Source of the DNA: an uncultured Alphaproteobacteria bacterium
GTDB lineage: Bacteria; Pseudomonadota; Alphaproteobacteria; RF32; CAG-239
Reading direction: 5' to 3'
Length of the DNA stretch: 64,000 bases
Assembly: GCA_944392835.1 (NCBI GenBank)
Contig: CALXYB010000001.1
Span: 62,001-126,000, forward strand
The position numbers and the translations under genes were made by a program. Positions 8,967 through 16,708 of the stretch are shown here, in pieces. A model generated the notes under the pieces. That model did no database searches, had not been told where the DNA came from, and saw only the letters and a list, made by a program, of their open reading frames with translations. Within the stretch, counting starts at the first letter, position 1. Every line of letters begins with the position of its first letter.

Positions 8967-9815
8967 TTTACAATTAAGTTTAGCCGCCTCACTCTTAGCC
9001 CTGTTTAGGATTGTAGGCTCTGCCTTGGGAAATTCTTTGGGCAAAGATGTGAAAGCAACACAAGCTTCTTCATTCTTTTTAAGCTCACGCATAGACATTC
9101 CGAGCTTGAGCAAACTATCCGGACCTTTAGGACCTTTGTATTTTTCGTAGCCTTTGGCAAAAGCAACGGCGGCCTTAGTAAAATCTTTGCGACCGTAATA
9201 AACTTCGCCGAGCCAATATTGCGCATTTCCGGCCAAACCATTTTCAGAAAACTTAGTCAGGATAGTATTAAATTTTTCTTCCGCCAACTTATCATTTCCG
9301 GCCTTAAGAGCTTCCAAGCCTTCTTGATAAATAGTTTTAACATCATTACTTTTAAGGGGTTTAAGCTCATCTCCTTTAATGCTGTCCCCAACAATTGACT
9401 TTGGCGCCCCCTCGGCAACCGGAGCCGCAAATTTGTTTTTGCTAGGAAGTTCCAATTTGCCGCTGCCGGATGACGTAATCGGCTTGCCTTCAAGCATTTT
9501 GAAACGTACATCAAAATCTTTATTCATCACATCAAGGCGTTCATTAAGCTTTTTAAGCTTAAACTCCAACTCATCCATCCGCCCGATAACCTGACGCAAC
9601 AATTCATCAAACTGCCCTATTTGTACGGCCACATTTTTAGAAGAAGTCAAACTATCGCTGCTAGCATTATTGTCGTTATAGACTTGTCTTTGCAAAAAGG
9701 TAACATCTTCACGAAGTTGCGCTAATTCAGCCTCAAAACTTCCCGTCTGAGCCTGAGCCGAAGCCACCAAACCAAACATTGCGACCATAGGCAAAACATT
9801 CTTCAGCATTTTCAT
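8964..9815 (-). CDS. cpoB: Cell division coordinator CpoB (YbgF)
   Basis: CpoB is a periplasmic partner of the Tol-Pal system that links outer-membrane constriction to peptidoglycan synthesis. A signal peptide with cleavage after AQA (about residue 22) is followed by a coiled-coil trimerisation segment (about 28-110), a low-complexity linker, and C-terminal TPR repeats (about 160-280; note GLAGNAQYWLGEVYY and GPDSLLKLGMSM). ATG 9815 has GAGG upstream. Its neighbours are pal upstream and tilS downstream. The stop codon is contained in repeat copy A, but the protein C-terminus looks intact. Confidence 0.92.
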   Translation of the reverse strand: MKMLKNVLPMVAMFGLVASAQAQTGSFEAELAQLREDVTFLQRQVYNDNNASSDSLTSSKNVAVQIGQFDELLRQVIGRMDELEFKLKKLNERLDVMNKDFDVRFKMLEGKPITSSGSGKLELPSKNKFAAPVAEGAPKSIVGDSIKGDELKPLKSNDVKTIYQEGLEALKAGNDKLAEEKFNTILTKFSENGLAGNAQYWLGEVYYGRKDFTKAAVAFAKGYEKYKGPKGPDSLLKLGMSMRELKKNEEACVAFTSLPKEFPKAEPTILNRAKSEAAKLNCK

Positions 9816-9909
9816 CTTTGACCTCTACAGAATATTATTTACATCTTGGAATAAGATAAAATAAAAGTTTCGTAATCACAAGCACAAAAAAGCGCCTTTC
9901 CACCTCAAC

Positions 9910-9943
9910 AAAAAAAGGATGCCAAATTCGGCACCCTTTTTTT
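9910..9943 (-). terminator. Terminator downstream of pal
   Basis: Hairpin GGGTGCC/GGCATCC on the minus strand followed by a T7 run. It separates pal from cpoB, which therefore probably has its own promoter. Confidence 0.8.
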
Positions 9944-9972
9944 CAAATAGCCCTTACGCTACTGCAAGCTGA

Positions 9973-10437
9973 TTAGTTGGCAGCTTTAACAACAGTAACG
10001 GCACGACGGTTTTGAGCCCAAGCGGCTTCGTTGTTACCGAGAACAGCCGGACGCTCTTTACCATAGGAGATGACAGAAATTCTGTCAGCTGCAATGCCTT
10101 GAGAAATCAAATATTGCTTAACGGCATTAGCACGACGCTCACCCAAGGCCAAGTTGTACTCACGAGTACCTCTTTCATCGCAGTAACCTTGAACGATAAC
10201 GTTAACTTTCTTGTGATCCTTCAACCATTTAACCTGAGTATTCAAGATTTCAACAGCATTGTCGGAAAGAGCTGAGCTATCAAATGCGAAGAATACTCTG
10301 TCTTCAGCATTAGCCATGAAGTCGCGAGCTTCTCTAGATTCACATTCGCTGCCGCCGAAGAGACCGCCGTTAGAACCGAAAGCAGAGCAACCAGACAAGA
10401 AAGCGATTGCGCAAAACAAACTTAAAAGTTTTTTCAT
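9973..10437 (-). CDS. pal: Peptidoglycan-associated lipoprotein Pal
   Basis: Pal is an outer-membrane lipoprotein that binds peptidoglycan through an OmpA-like domain and interacts with TolB. The signal peptide ends in the lipobox LSGC, and the OmpA domain runs from about residue 45 to the end, with the ligand-binding region GYCDERGTREYNLALGERRA. ATG 10437 is the start: GGAG lies nine bases upstream, and the longer in-frame TTG start would overlap that ribosome site. tolB is not adjacent but lies 29 kb away at 39.9-41.2 kb. Confidence 0.95.
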   Translation of the reverse strand: MKKLLSLFCAIAFLSGCSAFGSNGGLFGGSECESREARDFMANAEDRVFFAFDSSALSDNAVEILNTQVKWLKDHKKVNVIVQGYCDERGTREYNLALGERRANAVKQYLISQGIAADRISVISYGKERPAVLGNNEAAWAQNRRAVTVVKAAN

Positions 10438-10552
10438 TTTTATAATCTCCAATTGGGTTTAATGTTCTTAATTGTTAAACAACTAATACAGCATTAACTT
10501 AAGCAATAAAAATTAATTTTTCAATAGCAAATATTAAAAGCCCTCAAAAAAA

Positions 10553-10593
10553 ACAAAAAGAGCGACGTTTCAAAACTGAAACATCGCTCTTTT
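10553..10593 (-). terminator. Strong terminator after the tandem paralogue pair
   Basis: A stem AAAAGAGCGA-GTTTCA pairs with TGAAAC-TCGCTCTTTT around a four-base loop; on the minus strand it is followed by TTTTTGTTTTTTTT. It also separates this unit from pal. Confidence 0.85.
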
Positions 10594-10596
10594 ATA

Positions 10597-11355
10597 TCAC
10601 AGACCCAAGTCATCATCCTTCAGGCGCTTTTGCGCTAAAGTCTGACTGGGGCTAAGGTTTTCCCCGTTTACGAAGAAGCTTAAAAAGCGGGTCGTATAAT
10701 ATCCCCCAAACTTCAAAGCATCACCGATTTCAACATCAAAAGCCGGGTAATTCAAAATTGCCCCGGAGTTTGGCATACAAATCAGTACCCAAAGCTCATC
10801 CTCTTCATCAGTATAAAATCGGATTCTTCCAAAGGAGTCTAATCCGTCTTCTAGCCTGAACTTCCGCCATTCATCAGTTCCGACTTGCACCCAAGCCTTG
10901 CTGAGATGTTGCAAAAATTCATCAAAAGCTTTCGCAACCTTAGTAGCCATCAGCTGTTCTCCATTATTAAGAAGCAACTTAAGCCGATAATGTCCATCTT
11001 CTTTCCAAACATAATATGTTCGGGAATAAAGACAGCGTTTACCGACATTCATTCCGCCTCTGAACCGAGAAGCTCCCAATCCGGCAACGAAGAAGTCTGC
11101 ACCTTTACGCGGAGTCTTAGAAACCAGTATGTTTTCAACATACTTATCCGGAGCATATAAATACGTTCCTTGATCCGCTGTTGCCGAAACCGCAATTTGG
11201 ATAACACCTTCCTGCACATAACCAGGATTATATGCAAAGAAGCCTCCAATATTATCTACCAGTTCATCAACCCTATCCGCAAACGGACGGCGCTGTTCTT
11301 TCTCTTTTTTCTTGCCCTTGGTTGCCGGAACTCTGTTGATTTTATAGTTGTTCAT
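10597..11355 (-). CDS. Uncharacterised protein, paralogue 2 of a tandem pair
   Basis: I do not recognise this family. The 252-residue protein has no signal peptide or transmembrane segment. It aligns along most of its length with the upstream gene: shared landmarks are FNP/YNPxYxQxGxxQIAxSAT near residue 45, ILVSxxPxxGAxxFVA, and FGRxxFYTDxE followed by xxxNSGxIL. The ATG at 11355 lies within the last codons of the upstream gene (14-bp overlap), so expression is coupled. The N-terminus is Lys/Arg rich (KGKKKEKEQRR). It resembles a duplicated cytoplasmic protein, possibly horizontally acquired. Confidence 0.7.
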   Translation of the reverse strand: MNNYKINRVPATKGKKKEKEQRRPFADRVDELVDNIGGFFAYNPGYVQEGVIQIAVSATADQGTYLYAPDKYVENILVSKTPRKGADFFVAGLGASRFRGGMNVGKRCLYSRTYYVWKEDGHYRLKLLLNNGEQLMATKVAKAFDEFLQHLSKAWVQVGTDEWRKFRLEDGLDSFGRIRFYTDEEDELWVLICMPNSGAILNYPAFDVEIGDALKFGGYYTTRFLSFFVNGENLSPSQTLAQKRLKDDDLGL

Positions 11356-12163
11356 AATTAACCACGGCATTTATGTTTTCCGCGCTAACACGAACAACAA
11401 GATTATCTGAAAACAACCTAAATCTCAGCTGAGGGTTCACAATGTCTGTGCGTTCGCCTTTTCGCTCAACCTCTGCGAACTTAATTTCGTCTACAGCAAT
11501 ATCCGCAAGGATTGTGCCGGAATTTGCCATGCAGAGAATCAATTTGTCTTCCCCTTCAATGTCAGTATAAAAACCAACGCGTCCGAAATCCTTAATTCCG
11601 GCATAAGAAAAATTCACCCACTGCGGCTTTTTTTCCGACATATCGCCACCGAGCTTCTTAACCACAATTTCTAATGCATGGTCTACTCGGTCAGCGAAAA
11701 GCCAATCGTTATTATTCAGCAACTTTTCCAAAGTTACTGAATACTCATCACAAGTGATGAAATAGGTTTCGGAGCACAAGCACCGCTGAAAACGGCGATG
11801 CGCTGAAGCACAATTCCTCACTTCGTCCAACGTTGCAACAAAATACCTAGCTCCCCGCATCGGATTGCGGGAAACCAAGATATCCGCCATATATTCGGTA
11901 TTTCCGAGCTGATATGCACCGACATCCTTTGTTGCAGACATTGCAATTTGCATTAGCCCTGTCTGTTCATACTCCGGATTAAACATCAAAAACTTGTCAA
12001 AGTTTTGTGCTAGATATTCAATCCTTTCCAGCGGTTTCATCCTGCGTCCTTCTCTAAAATAAGCGCGCTTTTCCACTACTTCAGCATTTTCTACTTCTGC
12101 GTTTTCTGCTGATTTTCTAACTGCCTGAAGTGTCAGGTCCCTAATAATAACATTTGATTTCAT
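11342..12163 (-). CDS. Uncharacterised protein, paralogue 1 of a tandem pair
   Basis: This 273-residue protein is homologous to the gene that overlaps its 3' end; both carry the SAT and FGRxxFYTD landmarks. Residues about 60-180 contain several cysteines (NCASAHRRFQRCLCSE) not conserved in the partner, so they are probably not a shared metal site. No membrane segment or secretion signal is seen. ATG 12163 has no Shine-Dalgarno site, unlike the surrounding housekeeping genes. Function is unknown. Together with the 12.3-kb gene it forms a small accessory block between pal and ppdK. Confidence 0.7.
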   Translation of the reverse strand: MKSNVIIRDLTLQAVRKSAENAEVENAEVVEKRAYFREGRRMKPLERIEYLAQNFDKFLMFNPEYEQTGLMQIAMSATKDVGAYQLGNTEYMADILVSRNPMRGARYFVATLDEVRNCASAHRRFQRCLCSETYFITCDEYSVTLEKLLNNNDWLFADRVDHALEIVVKKLGGDMSEKKPQWVNFSYAGIKDFGRVGFYTDIEGEDKLILCMANSGTILADIAVDEIKFAEVERKGERTDIVNPQLRFRLFSDNLVVRVSAENINAVVNYEQL

Positions 12164-12271
12164 ACGAAAAAAATTTTTTGTTTAACAATATAATATCTCA
12201 TAGTCTTATTTTATCGTCACCCAAAATACAACTTTAGACAAAATTTGTCAATATTTTTAAATTCATAAAAA

Positions 12272-12305
12272 TAACAGGCTTGTTCTTAAAAGAACAAACC
12301 TGTTA
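12272..12305 (-). terminator. Terminator of the 12.3-kb hypothetical gene
   Basis: TAACAGG-TTGTTCTT pairs with AAGAACAA-CCTGTTA around a short loop; on the minus strand it is followed by a T-rich run. Confidence 0.75.
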
Positions 12306-12320
12306 CAATCATAGTTAGGT

Positions 12321-12818
12321 TTAGTCACAGACCTTTACAATTCCCTGAACATTGGCCGGCATTTTGGTCATCATAATCCGTGCTTTCACACTTGTAATCT
12401 GTCCCTGATGCACTTCCCACTCAGTAGCATCTGCAATAAACGAATGTCCGGGCTGGTCATAGCGAACCAATTCCGAATTTTCCTTCAGGACGACTTCAGG
12501 CTTACGCTCATGCCTACCGCTAAAAGCGCGCACATAGATTGCATATGCCTGTTTTTTTCTTTGAGGAATCAACGCATTAACACAAGAGCATATAAAGTTC
12601 TTGAATTTACTTGGAGACAAAATACCTTGGTAATAATACACAAAGCATACACCCAAGCCTTCAACCCCTTCGCCACATACACAAAACGGCGAAACAGAAA
12701 CTTTTTTCTCTCTATCCACCAAAAAGAAACGTCCAACCTGAACATCTTCTTCTTTTACACTAATACCAAGCTGCTCAATCAAAGCCTTGGCATCTTTTTT
12801 AGATAAAAGACTTTTCAT
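12321..12818 (-). CDS. Hypothetical cytoplasmic protein, 165 residues
   Basis: No family is recognised. The protein has three cysteines in a cluster (FCVCGEGVEGLGVC, near residues 44-57) and two more in FICSCVNAL, so a metal site is possible but unproven. The C-terminal third looks beta-rich (VKARIMMTKMPANVQGIVKV). ATG 12818 lacks a recognisable Shine-Dalgarno site, as does the paralogue gene downstream. It has its own terminator, so it is a separate transcript from the pair at 10.6-12.2 kb. It may belong to the same accessory block. Confidence 0.6.
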   Translation of the reverse strand: MKSLLSKKDAKALIEQLGISVKEEDVQVGRFFLVDREKKVSVSPFCVCGEGVEGLGVCFVYYYQGILSPSKFKNFICSCVNALIPQRKKQAYAIYVRAFSGRHERKPEVVLKENSELVRYDQPGHSFIADATEWEVHQGQITSVKARIMMTKMPANVQGIVKVCD

Positions 12819-12944
12819 AATGATATGGTTTTAAAATTATAAATATGTTTTTTTATTAAACGATATACTCCTAGAAAAATATAAATCTATGGCAACAAAT
12901 TTATCCGGTTAAACAATTTTGTCAAGCGCAAAGCAAAATCAATC

Positions 12945-13067
12945 AAGAAAAAAAGCCTTTTAGGCGACGGGCGCGTACATCAAAGCACGTAACTTAGCCT
13001 AAAAGGACTTATTTTTTTGCACAAAAACTCTGAAGAATGAGCGGAATAATAAGAAAAAAGAGGGCGG
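12945..13067 (-). repeat. H-element partial, direct repeat unit 1
   Basis: This unit contains an inner stem CCTTTTAGGC/GCCTAAAAGG with a GCGTAC tip, then the left arm of another core (ACTCTG followed by the GAATGAG block). It is nearly identical to 13111-13230; I see only two base changes plus differences in A/T run length. It was probably produced by tandem duplication inside the element. Confidence 0.85.
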
Positions 13068-13110
13068 CTCGCCCCCAAAAAAACAAAAGCCGATATATGA
13101 GGATTATAAT

Positions 13111-13230
13111 AAGAAAAAGCCTTTTAGGCGACAGGCGCGTACATCAAAGTACGTAACTTAGCCTAAAAGGACTTATTTTTTGCACAAAAACTCTGAAGAA
13201 TGAGCGGAATAATAAGAAAAAAGAGGGCGG
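13111..13230 (-). repeat. H-element partial, direct repeat unit 2
   Basis: Second copy of the unit at 12945-13067, offset by about 165 bp. Its 3' part is the left arm of full copy B. Between the units lies a short GC hairpin (GGGCGGCTCGCCC) that looks like a collapsed tip. Confidence 0.85.
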
Positions 13231-13312
13231 AAAATTTTAGTGTAGACAAACCTACATGAATTTTCCGCCTCTCGTATTTTCTGTATTAGTCAGCCATTAT
13301 ACAGAGTTTTTT
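13186..13312 (-). repeat. H-element, full copy B, abutting the ppdK stop codon
   Basis: Outer arms are AAAAACTCTG and CAGAGTTTTTT, the second block CGGA faces CTGA, the inner stem is GGCGGAAAATT/AATTTTCCGCC and the tip is GTGTAG/CTACAT. All four differ from copies A and C-F yet pair, which is the best covariation evidence in the family. The ppdK stop TAA (13311-13313) overlaps the right end. Confidence 0.9.
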
Positions 13313-16004
13313 AAGCTGACTTTTTGCAGCAGCAATTACCACTCTCTTCCTTCTTGTCGTTCTTATGACGAACTGCAGCTTGAGCAGCGGCCAAACGTGC
13401 AACAGGTACACGGAACGGAGAGCAAGAAACATAGTTCATGCCACAAGTCTGGAAGAAGTCAATAGATGCCGGATCACCACCATGCTCACCGCAAACACCC
13501 AACCAGATATTCGGGTTAGAGCAACGAGCTTTCTGGCAAGCCATCTTAACCAAGCAGCCAACACCTTCAACATCAATAGATGCGAACGGATCAGCAACAT
13601 AAACACCGCGAGCGCGATATTCATCCAAGATAGCACCGGTATCATCACGGCTCATACCCAAAGTTGTTTGGGTCAAGTCGTTTGTACCGAAGCCGAAGAA
13701 CTCAGCAGACTGAGCCAACTCGTCAGCCTTCAAGGCAGCACGCGGCAACTCAATCATAGAACCGACTTCATACTTAATCTTCTTACCCTTCTCGGCGAAG
13801 ACTTTTTCAGCTGTTGTATCAATAATGTCTTTAACGATATCCAGCTCTTTCTTAGAACCTGTCAACGGAACTTCAATTTCAGGCAAAACTTTGATACCGT
13901 TGTCAGCGCATTCAATAGCAGCTTCCAAGATAGCGCGTGTCTGCATTTCGCAGATTTCAGGATAAGTAATCGGCAAACGGCAACCACGGTGACCAAGCAT
14001 CGGGTTAGCTTCATGCAAAGCATTAGCGCGATTCTTAACTTGTTGCAAAGACATACCCATCTTGTCAGCCAATTCCTGCATTTCAGCATCAGTATGCGGC
14101 AAGAACTCATGGAGCGGAGGATCCAACAAACGGATAACAACCGGCATACCTTCCATAATCTTGAACAAGTCTTTGAAGTCTTGCTTCTGGTAAGGCAACA
14201 AACGAGCCAAAGCGGCACGACGACCTTCTTCGTTGTCAGACAAGATCATAGCGCGCATATCCGGAATTCTGTCAGCGTCAAAGAACATATGTTCTGTACG
14301 AGCCAAACCGATACCCTGAGCACCGAAATCACGAGCCTGTTGAGCATCTTTCGGAGTTTCGGCATTAGCGCGAACTTCCATTGTGCGGATTTCATCAACC
14401 CAGCTCATCAACTTACCGAAGTTACCGGTGTTGGTGTCAGCCTTAACGGTCGGAACCTGACCTTCAATAATCTGGCCTTTACCACCATCCAAGGATACCC
14501 AATCACCTTCTTTAACAACAACGCCGGACTTAGTTGTCATTGTCTTGTCTTTGTAGCTGATGACAATGTCATGAGAACCGGAAACGCAAGGCGTACCCAT
14601 ACCGCGAGCAACAACGGCTGCGTGAGAGGTCATACCGCCGCGAGCGGTAATAACACCCTGAGAAGCGTGCATACCGCCAATATCTTCAGGGCTGGTTTCG
14701 TTACGGATAAGGATAACTTTTTCGCCCTTAGCAGCCCAAGCTTCAGCATCTTCGGCATTAAATACGGCACGACCAACGGCAGCGCCCGGAGAAGCCGGCA
14801 AACCGGTAGCAATAACTTTCTTCGGAGCTTTCGGGTCAAGCATCGGGTGCAACAACTGGTCAAGTTGGTCAGCACCAACGCGCATAATAGCTTCTTCTTT
14901 GTTCAACAGGCCTTCTTCAACCATTTCAACAGCCATACGAACGGCAGCCTGAGCGGTACGTTTACCGTTACGGCATTGCAACATCCAAAGTTTGCCGTGC
15001 TCAATGGTGAACTCCATATCCTGCATATCTTTGTAGTGAGCTTCAAGGTTGTTACGAACATCAACCAACTCTTTGTAGAGGTGCGGCCATTTTTCTTCCA
15101 AAGAAGTGCCGTCGCCCTTAGAAGCCATCGGTTGCGGTGTACGAATACCGGCCACAACGTCTTCACCTTGAGCATTAATCAAATATTCGCCATAGTAAAC
15201 ATTTTCGCCTGTAGCTGGGTCGCGAGAGAAGCAAACACCGGTAGCGCAGTCATCGCCGGCATTACCGAATACCATGGTCTGAACGTTAACGGCAGTACCC
15301 CAGTCACCCGGAATATTGTTGAGCTTACGATAAGTAATAGCGCGGTCTACCATCCAAGAACCGAATACGGCACCGATACCTGCCCACAACTGATCCCAAG
15401 GATCTTGCGGAACAACTTTGCCCAACTTCTGGCCGATTTCTTTATATTCTTTAACCAATTCTTTGAGGTCTTCAGCTGTCAAATCCGTATCAGACTTGTA
15501 GCCTTTAGACTTCTTCATATTTTCCAAAGCTTCTTCATAGAGGTCAAGGTCAGCACCCAAAACCACGTCAGAGAACATCTGCAAGAAACGACGATAAGAG
15601 TCGTAAGCAAATCTCTCAGAACCGGAAGCCTTAGCCAAAGCCTTAACAGTTTCATCGTTCAAACCGAGGTTAAGAACGGTGTCCATCATACCCGGCATAG
15701 AAACGCGAGCGCCGGAACGAACCGAGAACAACAACGGGTTGTTAGCGTCGGCAAACTTTTTGCCCATAATTTTTTCAACACCGGCAACAGCTTCTTTAAC
15801 CTGCTCTTTGAGGTCAGCCGGATAGGTGTGATTATTGTTGTAATAATAAGTACAAACTTCGGTTGTAACAGTAAATCCGGGAGGTACAGGCAAACCAACC
15901 TTATTCATTTCAGCCAGGTTGGCACCTTTACCGCCGAGGAGATTTCGCATAGTGGCATCGCCTTCGGCTTTGCCGTTACCAAATGTATAAACCCATTTAG
16001 TCAT
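13311..16004 (-). CDS. ppdK: Pyruvate, phosphate dikinase
   Basis: PPDK interconverts pyruvate, ATP and phosphate with PEP, AMP and pyrophosphate, a reversible step at the PEP-pyruvate node common in anaerobes. The N-terminal nucleotide-binding domain begins FGNGKAEGD and GGKGANLAEM; the central domain holds the phospho-histidine loop GGMTSHAAVVARGMGTPCVSG; the C-terminal PEP/pyruvate TIM barrel ends with GVCGEHGGDPASIDF, containing the catalytic cysteine. The 897-residue length is typical. ATG 16004 has AAGGAG upstream. Pyruvate kinase is at 49.5 kb, so both directions of flux are available. Confidence 0.97.
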   Translation of the reverse strand: MTKWVYTFGNGKAEGDATMRNLLGGKGANLAEMNKVGLPVPPGFTVTTEVCTYYYNNNHTYPADLKEQVKEAVAGVEKIMGKKFADANNPLLFSVRSGARVSMPGMMDTVLNLGLNDETVKALAKASGSERFAYDSYRRFLQMFSDVVLGADLDLYEEALENMKKSKGYKSDTDLTAEDLKELVKEYKEIGQKLGKVVPQDPWDQLWAGIGAVFGSWMVDRAITYRKLNNIPGDWGTAVNVQTMVFGNAGDDCATGVCFSRDPATGENVYYGEYLINAQGEDVVAGIRTPQPMASKGDGTSLEEKWPHLYKELVDVRNNLEAHYKDMQDMEFTIEHGKLWMLQCRNGKRTAQAAVRMAVEMVEEGLLNKEEAIMRVGADQLDQLLHPMLDPKAPKKVIATGLPASPGAAVGRAVFNAEDAEAWAAKGEKVILIRNETSPEDIGGMHASQGVITARGGMTSHAAVVARGMGTPCVSGSHDIVISYKDKTMTTKSGVVVKEGDWVSLDGGKGQIIEGQVPTVKADTNTGNFGKLMSWVDEIRTMEVRANAETPKDAQQARDFGAQGIGLARTEHMFFDADRIPDMRAMILSDNEEGRRAALARLLPYQKQDFKDLFKIMEGMPVVIRLLDPPLHEFLPHTDAEMQELADKMGMSLQQVKNRANALHEANPMLGHRGCRLPITYPEICEMQTRAILEAAIECADNGIKVLPEIEVPLTGSKKELDIVKDIIDTTAEKVFAEKGKKIKYEVGSMIELPRAALKADELAQSAEFFGFGTNDLTQTTLGMSRDDTGAILDEYRARGVYVADPFASIDVEGVGCLVKMACQKARCSNPNIWLGVCGEHGGDPASIDFFQTCGMNYVSCSPFRVPVARLAAAQAAVRHKNDKKEESGNCCCKKSA

Positions 16005-16708
16005 TGTTGTTTCAGCTCCTTAAGCTATAATGTTAAAACAAGGCCCACACCCAAGGATGGGCACAGACCGATTCTTAGAACTGTTTGGGAATCTATAACA
16101 TCTCTCCAGATTCTTCAAGAAAAATATTAAAAATTCAAAGTTATCCCGACTCCTTTAGGGTACAAACATTAACAATTTTCCGACTCTGCGACACCGACTC
16201 GGATACTTTACGAAATAGAGCCCCCAAAAAAATTTCCCGATTCGCGGCTTTTTGAGTCCGAGATTCTGCAAAATTTGTATCAACTTTCATCTTCCGGATT
16301 CGTTTTAGAAGAAAAAAATCTTATTTTTCACAAACTTACCCCCCTCAGGCGCGAATCCTTGCCCCACAAGGTTTTGTCTAAAATTTAGACATTTTAAACA
16401 CAAATTGCAGGGGAGATTTTGACCTAAAAACCAGAAACTCATACGGTTTTTATTGTTTTTTAATCAATTTTATGCTATCCTAAAATTCGACAAATACGAA
16501 TTATGTTTTATTATGGTAGAATTTATTCTAAAAGAATACAAAAGGACATAAAATTTTAGGTTAGACCAAGGGTATAAGCTGAATTTTTTCCTCTCCTTCC
16601 ATACTGAACATAATTTTTCAATATAAAACTTCGTGAGACCTCTCGTTTCCCGAAGTTCCCTCAAAAGAAAACAAAAAAAAATAATAATAACAAAAAAAAT
16701 AAACAATC
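16005..16708. other. Intergenic region between ppdK and the Bacteroidetes-like island
   Basis: I see no gene in these 700 bases. They hold the ppdK leader, a 17-bp palindrome at 16375-16391 (TGTCTAAA-A-TTTAGACA) and a hairpin at about 16626-16657 (AACTTCG/CGAAGTT) in the leader of the + gene. The last 60 bases before the ATG are A-rich with no ribosome site. The left boundary of the foreign-looking segment probably lies here, but I cannot place it to the base. Confidence 0.5.

Noticed and set aside
13365-16130. 921-residue ORF antisense to ppdK
   Set aside because: Shadow of the ppdK codon pattern; product is low in hydrophobic core pattern and has no family features.
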